From Allopusillimonas ginsengisoli (GTDB taxonomy: Bacteria > Pseudomonadota > Gammaproteobacteria > Burkholderiales > Burkholderiaceae_B), in assembly GCF_004153455.1 (NCBI RefSeq), contig NZ_SDQE01000001.1, positions 620,001 through 684,000 on the forward strand: a stretch of DNA of 64,000 nucleotides, read 5' to 3'. Below, in pieces: positions 61,949 through 64,000 of this stretch. Numbering within the stretch: the first letter of the stretch is position 1; each line of letters starts with the position of its first letter. The translations under genes were made by a program, and so were the position numbers. The notes beneath the pieces are model-generated. The model was not told the origin of the DNA. It worked only from the letters and a program-made list of their open reading frames with translations, and made no database searches.

Positions 61949-62815
61949 TCACTCAAGCGTATCGGCCCGGCGAGCCCTTTCGATCAGCCGTCGCGCACTT
62001 TCAATAAATGGGCCATCAACCAGTTTCCCGTCAACCACAAAAGCACCAGTGCCTCGAGCGAGATTATTCTCTGCAGCCTCCATCACACGAAGGGCGTGGG
62101 CGACTTCGGCGGCATCTGGTATGAAAATATTGTTAGCCAATCGAACCTGAGAAGGGTGTATGCAGCTCTTGCCTGCGAATCCCATTGCATTCGCTGCTTT
62201 CGCGTCTTCCTCGTAGCCTTGTGGATTGCCGATATCGACGTAGGCGCCATCGTAAGCCTCGATTCCTGCTTCGCCTGCGGCTAAACGTACTTGGATTCGG
62301 ACGTACTGACACGCCTCATTGCTCGGTTGAATGCCTAATGGTTTGAATAAATCACCAAAACCTATTTGCAGACCACACACTCGTGGATGGGCCCGAGCGA
62401 TCTCAGAGGCACATCGAAGTCCGCGTGGCGATTCGATATTGGCAAGGATGCCAATGGGCGTATCTACACCATGCTCTTTCTCGGCACGCTCGAGTGCTTC
62501 TGCCATTGCGATGACCGCATCGGGCGATTCCACCTTCGGAAGGTTAATCTGATGTAAGGCTGCACAAGCCACCGCCTGTATATCGTCCTGAAACTCCGGT
62601 GTGTCGATGCTGTTGCAACGGACGATGAGGATCTTGCCAACCTCTTGTTTAGGGGGCAACGATTTCAACCAAGTAGCCAATTCGACTCGAGCGGTGGCCT
62701 TACGCCGTTGCTCAACGGCATCTTCGAGATCAAAAGAGATACCGTCCGCCTCGCTTTGCATTGCCTTGGTATACAGTTCTGGACGCGAAGCAGGTACAAA
62801 CAATTTACTACGCAC
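61949..62815 (-). CDS. HpcH/HpaI-family lyase (CitE-like)
   Basis: The 288-residue protein has SKLFVPASRPELYTKAMQSEADGISFDLEDAVEQ (in blocks, N-terminus), the R-C-N-S-I-D-T-P-E-F substrate loop near 76, LANIESPRGLRCASEIA near 143 and LQIGFGDLFKPLG near 168. These are the features of citrate-lyase-beta-like and malyl/citramalyl-CoA lyase-like enzymes, which cleave C-C bonds of acyl-CoA or 2-oxo acids with Mg2+. It is the last gene of an operon with an amidohydrolase and a cyclase. Confidence 0.87.
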   Translation of the reverse strand: MRSKLFVPASRPELYTKAMQSEADGISFDLEDAVEQRRKATARVELATWLKSLPPKQEVGKILIVRCNSIDTPEFQDDIQAVACAALHQINLPKVESPDAVIAMAEALERAEKEHGVDTPIGILANIESPRGLRCASEIARAHPRVCGLQIGFGDLFKPLGIQPSNEACQYVRIQVRLAAGEAGIEAYDGAYVDIGNPQGYEEDAKAANAMGFAGKSCIHPSQVRLANNIFIPDAAEVAHALRVMEAAENNLARGTGAFVVDGKLVDGPFIESARRLIERARRADTLE

Positions 62816-62879
62816 GGTGCGGTTCTCCTCTATCTACTATTTGATCAATATGGCAGGCACGATCGGGGCCATGGCGCGG

Positions 62880-63761
62880 TCAAGCCGCATGCGGGGAAAA
62901 CCCGTAGAGCCTTTCCGGGTTATCTACTAGAACACGCCGTAACAGCTGCGGCGAGGGCGCCCAGCGCCGTAACAGCCTTCGCAATTGAACAGTCGCTATG
63001 GGCCGACCGGCGCTTATCTCCGTTACATGGGGCCAGTCGCTACCCCATACCAACCGTCCCGGCGCTGTCCTGATCAAGGTCGCTACCGTCGCTGAAACCT
63101 CGGGATAGTCCGGCTCACCGATATGGCTGTTTAGATAAGCTCCAGACAGCTTCACCCAACAGCGGCCGTTATTCAACAGTTCCTTCACCACAGGCCATGC
63201 GGCATGCTGTAGACCCTGTTCAGGTGGCAGTCGCATGATATGGTCAAACACGATGGGGCAAGGAAGTCGGTGCAGCAGAGCCGCACTATGTACTATTTGG
63301 TCTGCGGTCATATGCAATTGAACGTGCCAATCGAGATCTGCGATGCGCTCCGCCATTTCTTCGAGGAGGTCCAGATTCATGACCGTATCAGCATCATTCC
63401 AGACGCTGAATCTTAATCCTCGAATGCCCTGGGTGTTTAGCTGCCGAAGCTCAGTTGCGCTGATGCTCGGCGCTACCACCGCGATGCCTCTTGCACTTTC
63501 GCCGAGTTGGCGCAGCGCATCGAGCAAACAAGCGTTATCGGTACCATAACGCTTCGCCTGCACAATCACGGCCCGGCTTGTGCCAATCAGTGGTTGAATT
63601 TTTCGATAGTCGTTGACCGTCGCATTCGGAATCAACGCATCATAACGAGCGGTTTGCGAAAAACGCCCGTCGAAGATATGCAAGTGGCTATCGCATGCGT
63701 AATCTAGCCAACTTTCAGGAGCAACTTCTAAAGATGATGTTGTAGAGTTGATATTCTGCAT
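62880..63761 (-). CDS. Amidohydrolase-2-family hydrolase (LigI/2-pyrone-4,6-dicarboxylate hydrolase-like)
   Basis: The 293-residue TIM-barrel hydrolase has the N-terminal H-x-H motif (YACDSHLHIFDG near residue 27), VQLHMTADQI near 145, IVFDHIMRLPPEQG near 172 and the acid residue in LVWGSDWPHVTE near 245. This layout is that of LigI-like amidohydrolases, which open lactone or pyrone dicarboxylates. It starts three bases after the cyclase stop. Neighbours suggest ring or lactone hydrolysis, then lyase cleavage by the CitE-like enzyme. Confidence 0.85.
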   Translation of the reverse strand: MQNINSTTSSLEVAPESWLDYACDSHLHIFDGRFSQTARYDALIPNATVNDYRKIQPLIGTSRAVIVQAKRYGTDNACLLDALRQLGESARGIAVVAPSISATELRQLNTQGIRGLRFSVWNDADTVMNLDLLEEMAERIADLDWHVQLHMTADQIVHSAALLHRLPCPIVFDHIMRLPPEQGLQHAAWPVVKELLNNGRCWVKLSGAYLNSHIGEPDYPEVSATVATLIRTAPGRLVWGSDWPHVTEISAGRPIATVQLRRLLRRWAPSPQLLRRVLVDNPERLYGFSPHAA

Positions 63762-63764
63762 ATC

Positions 63765-64000
63765 TTATCTCAGCGCTATAGCGTTCGCCGGCGAGCCGAC
63801 ACCACCACGCAAATTCAGTGGCACAGACACAAAAAAGTACTCGTATTGTTGATTCTGCTGAGCATCTTCGGCTAGTGCGTCCAGATCGAACATTTCTCCC
63901 AGCAAAAGCCCTAATCTCGCAATAGCAAGATGCAAGCTCGGCCGATTCTCGTGCAAAGGCCAAGCTTCGACAGTTACAGAATCAGAAGCCACGCCAATCA
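63765..64000 (-). CDS. Cyclase-family protein (C-terminal part; runs off the window)
   Basis: The C-terminal 75 or so residues (W-P-L-H-E-N-R-P-S-L-H-L-A-I-A-R-L-G-L to SPANAIALR) resemble the end of kynurenine-formamidase/cyclase-family proteins (L-G-E-M-F-D-L-D-x-L-A, then FFVSVPLNLRGGVGSPANAIA). The metal-binding HxGTHxD motif would lie upstream, beyond base 64000. It would be a metal-dependent hydrolase. It is the upstream partner of the amidohydrolase gene. Confidence 0.7.
   Translation of the reverse strand, partial: IGVASDSVTVEAWPLHENRPSLHLAIARLGLLLGEMFDLDALAEDAQQNQQYEYFFVSVPLNLRGGVGSPANAIALR

Overview
The window looks like the chromosome of a betaproteobacterium of the Alcaligenaceae type (Bordetella, Achromobacter, Advenella or Pusillimonas-like). 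This is inferred from five intact Bug/TctC solute receptors plus a sixth fragment, many small catabolic operons each with its own LysR, GntR, LacI or IclR regulator, and an O-antigen locus built around an N,N'-diacetylbacillosamine pathway. No rRNA, tRNA, CRISPR array or prophage was seen.

Layout. (1) 1-15.2 kb, plus strand: surface polysaccharide (O-antigen/capsule) locus. It holds a Wzy-like polymerase, a Wzx-like flippase, an acyltransferase, a frameshifted glycosyltransferase, a heparinase II/III-like protein, a UDP-GlcNAc 2-epimerase, a GT4 glycosyltransferase, a PglC/PglD/PglE/PglF set, a UDP-sugar dehydrogenase and a second PglC-like transferase. The first 6 kb and 7.1-9.7 kb are clearly AT-rich, while the epimerase and everything after 9.7 kb are GC-rich, so the locus is a mosaic. 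(2) 15.3-20.4 kb: a dehydrogenase remnant, a small membrane protein, a sulfatase-Bug pair with a divergent LysR, and a RelE/HigB-like toxin-antitoxin pair whose toxin is broken. (3) 20.5-25.4 kb, minus strand: a Bug fragment, then TctA, TctB, TctC and an enolase-superfamily enzyme. (4) 25.5-34.0 kb: a LysR regulator; an operon of an 1132-residue molybdopterin/FAD/[2Fe-2S] fusion oxidoreductase, an AtoE-type transporter and a P5C-dehydrogenase-like enzyme; and a divergent GntR. (5) 34.3-44.4 kb: a stand-alone Bug receptor and a LacI-controlled operon (HisD-like dehydrogenase, SDR, RraA-like aldolase, Bug, IlvD/Edd dehydratase, D-2-hydroxyacid dehydrogenase, FMN 2-hydroxyacid dehydrogenase, LacI). 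Three copies of one LacI-type palindrome lie upstream of both units. (6) 44.6-45.7 kb: a two-gene module of unknown function with a broken first gene. (7) 45.7-53.1 kb: a Rieske oxygenase operon with rubredoxin, rubredoxin reductase, HpaI aldolase, SDR and E1 alpha/beta, with a divergent IclR. (8) 53.2-57.1 kb: Bug, CoA-transferase A/B, OB-fold protein and thiolase. (9) 57.5-61.0 kb: a TonB siderophore receptor and a broken MFS importer. (10) 61.0-61.9 kb: a graveyard of gene fragments. (11) 61.9-64.0 kb: CitE/HpcH, amidohydrolase and a truncated cyclase.

How the genes work together. The left end builds and exports a glycan, probably started from a diacetylbacillosamine phosphate and possibly containing an N-acetylhexosaminuronic acid. 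The rest is a mosaic of catabolic islands that take up organic acids through Bug/TTT systems and feed oxidoreductases, aldolases and CoA-transfer enzymes. Substrates cannot be fixed from sequence alone. Repeated remnants (Bug C-terminus, antitoxin, DUF6932-like module, transposase scraps) show repeated insertion and deletion here. The strongest candidates for undescribed biology are the Mo/FAD/[2Fe-2S] fusion operon, the LacI-controlled HisD-like/IlvD/RraA pathway, and the rubredoxin-fed Rieske operon.
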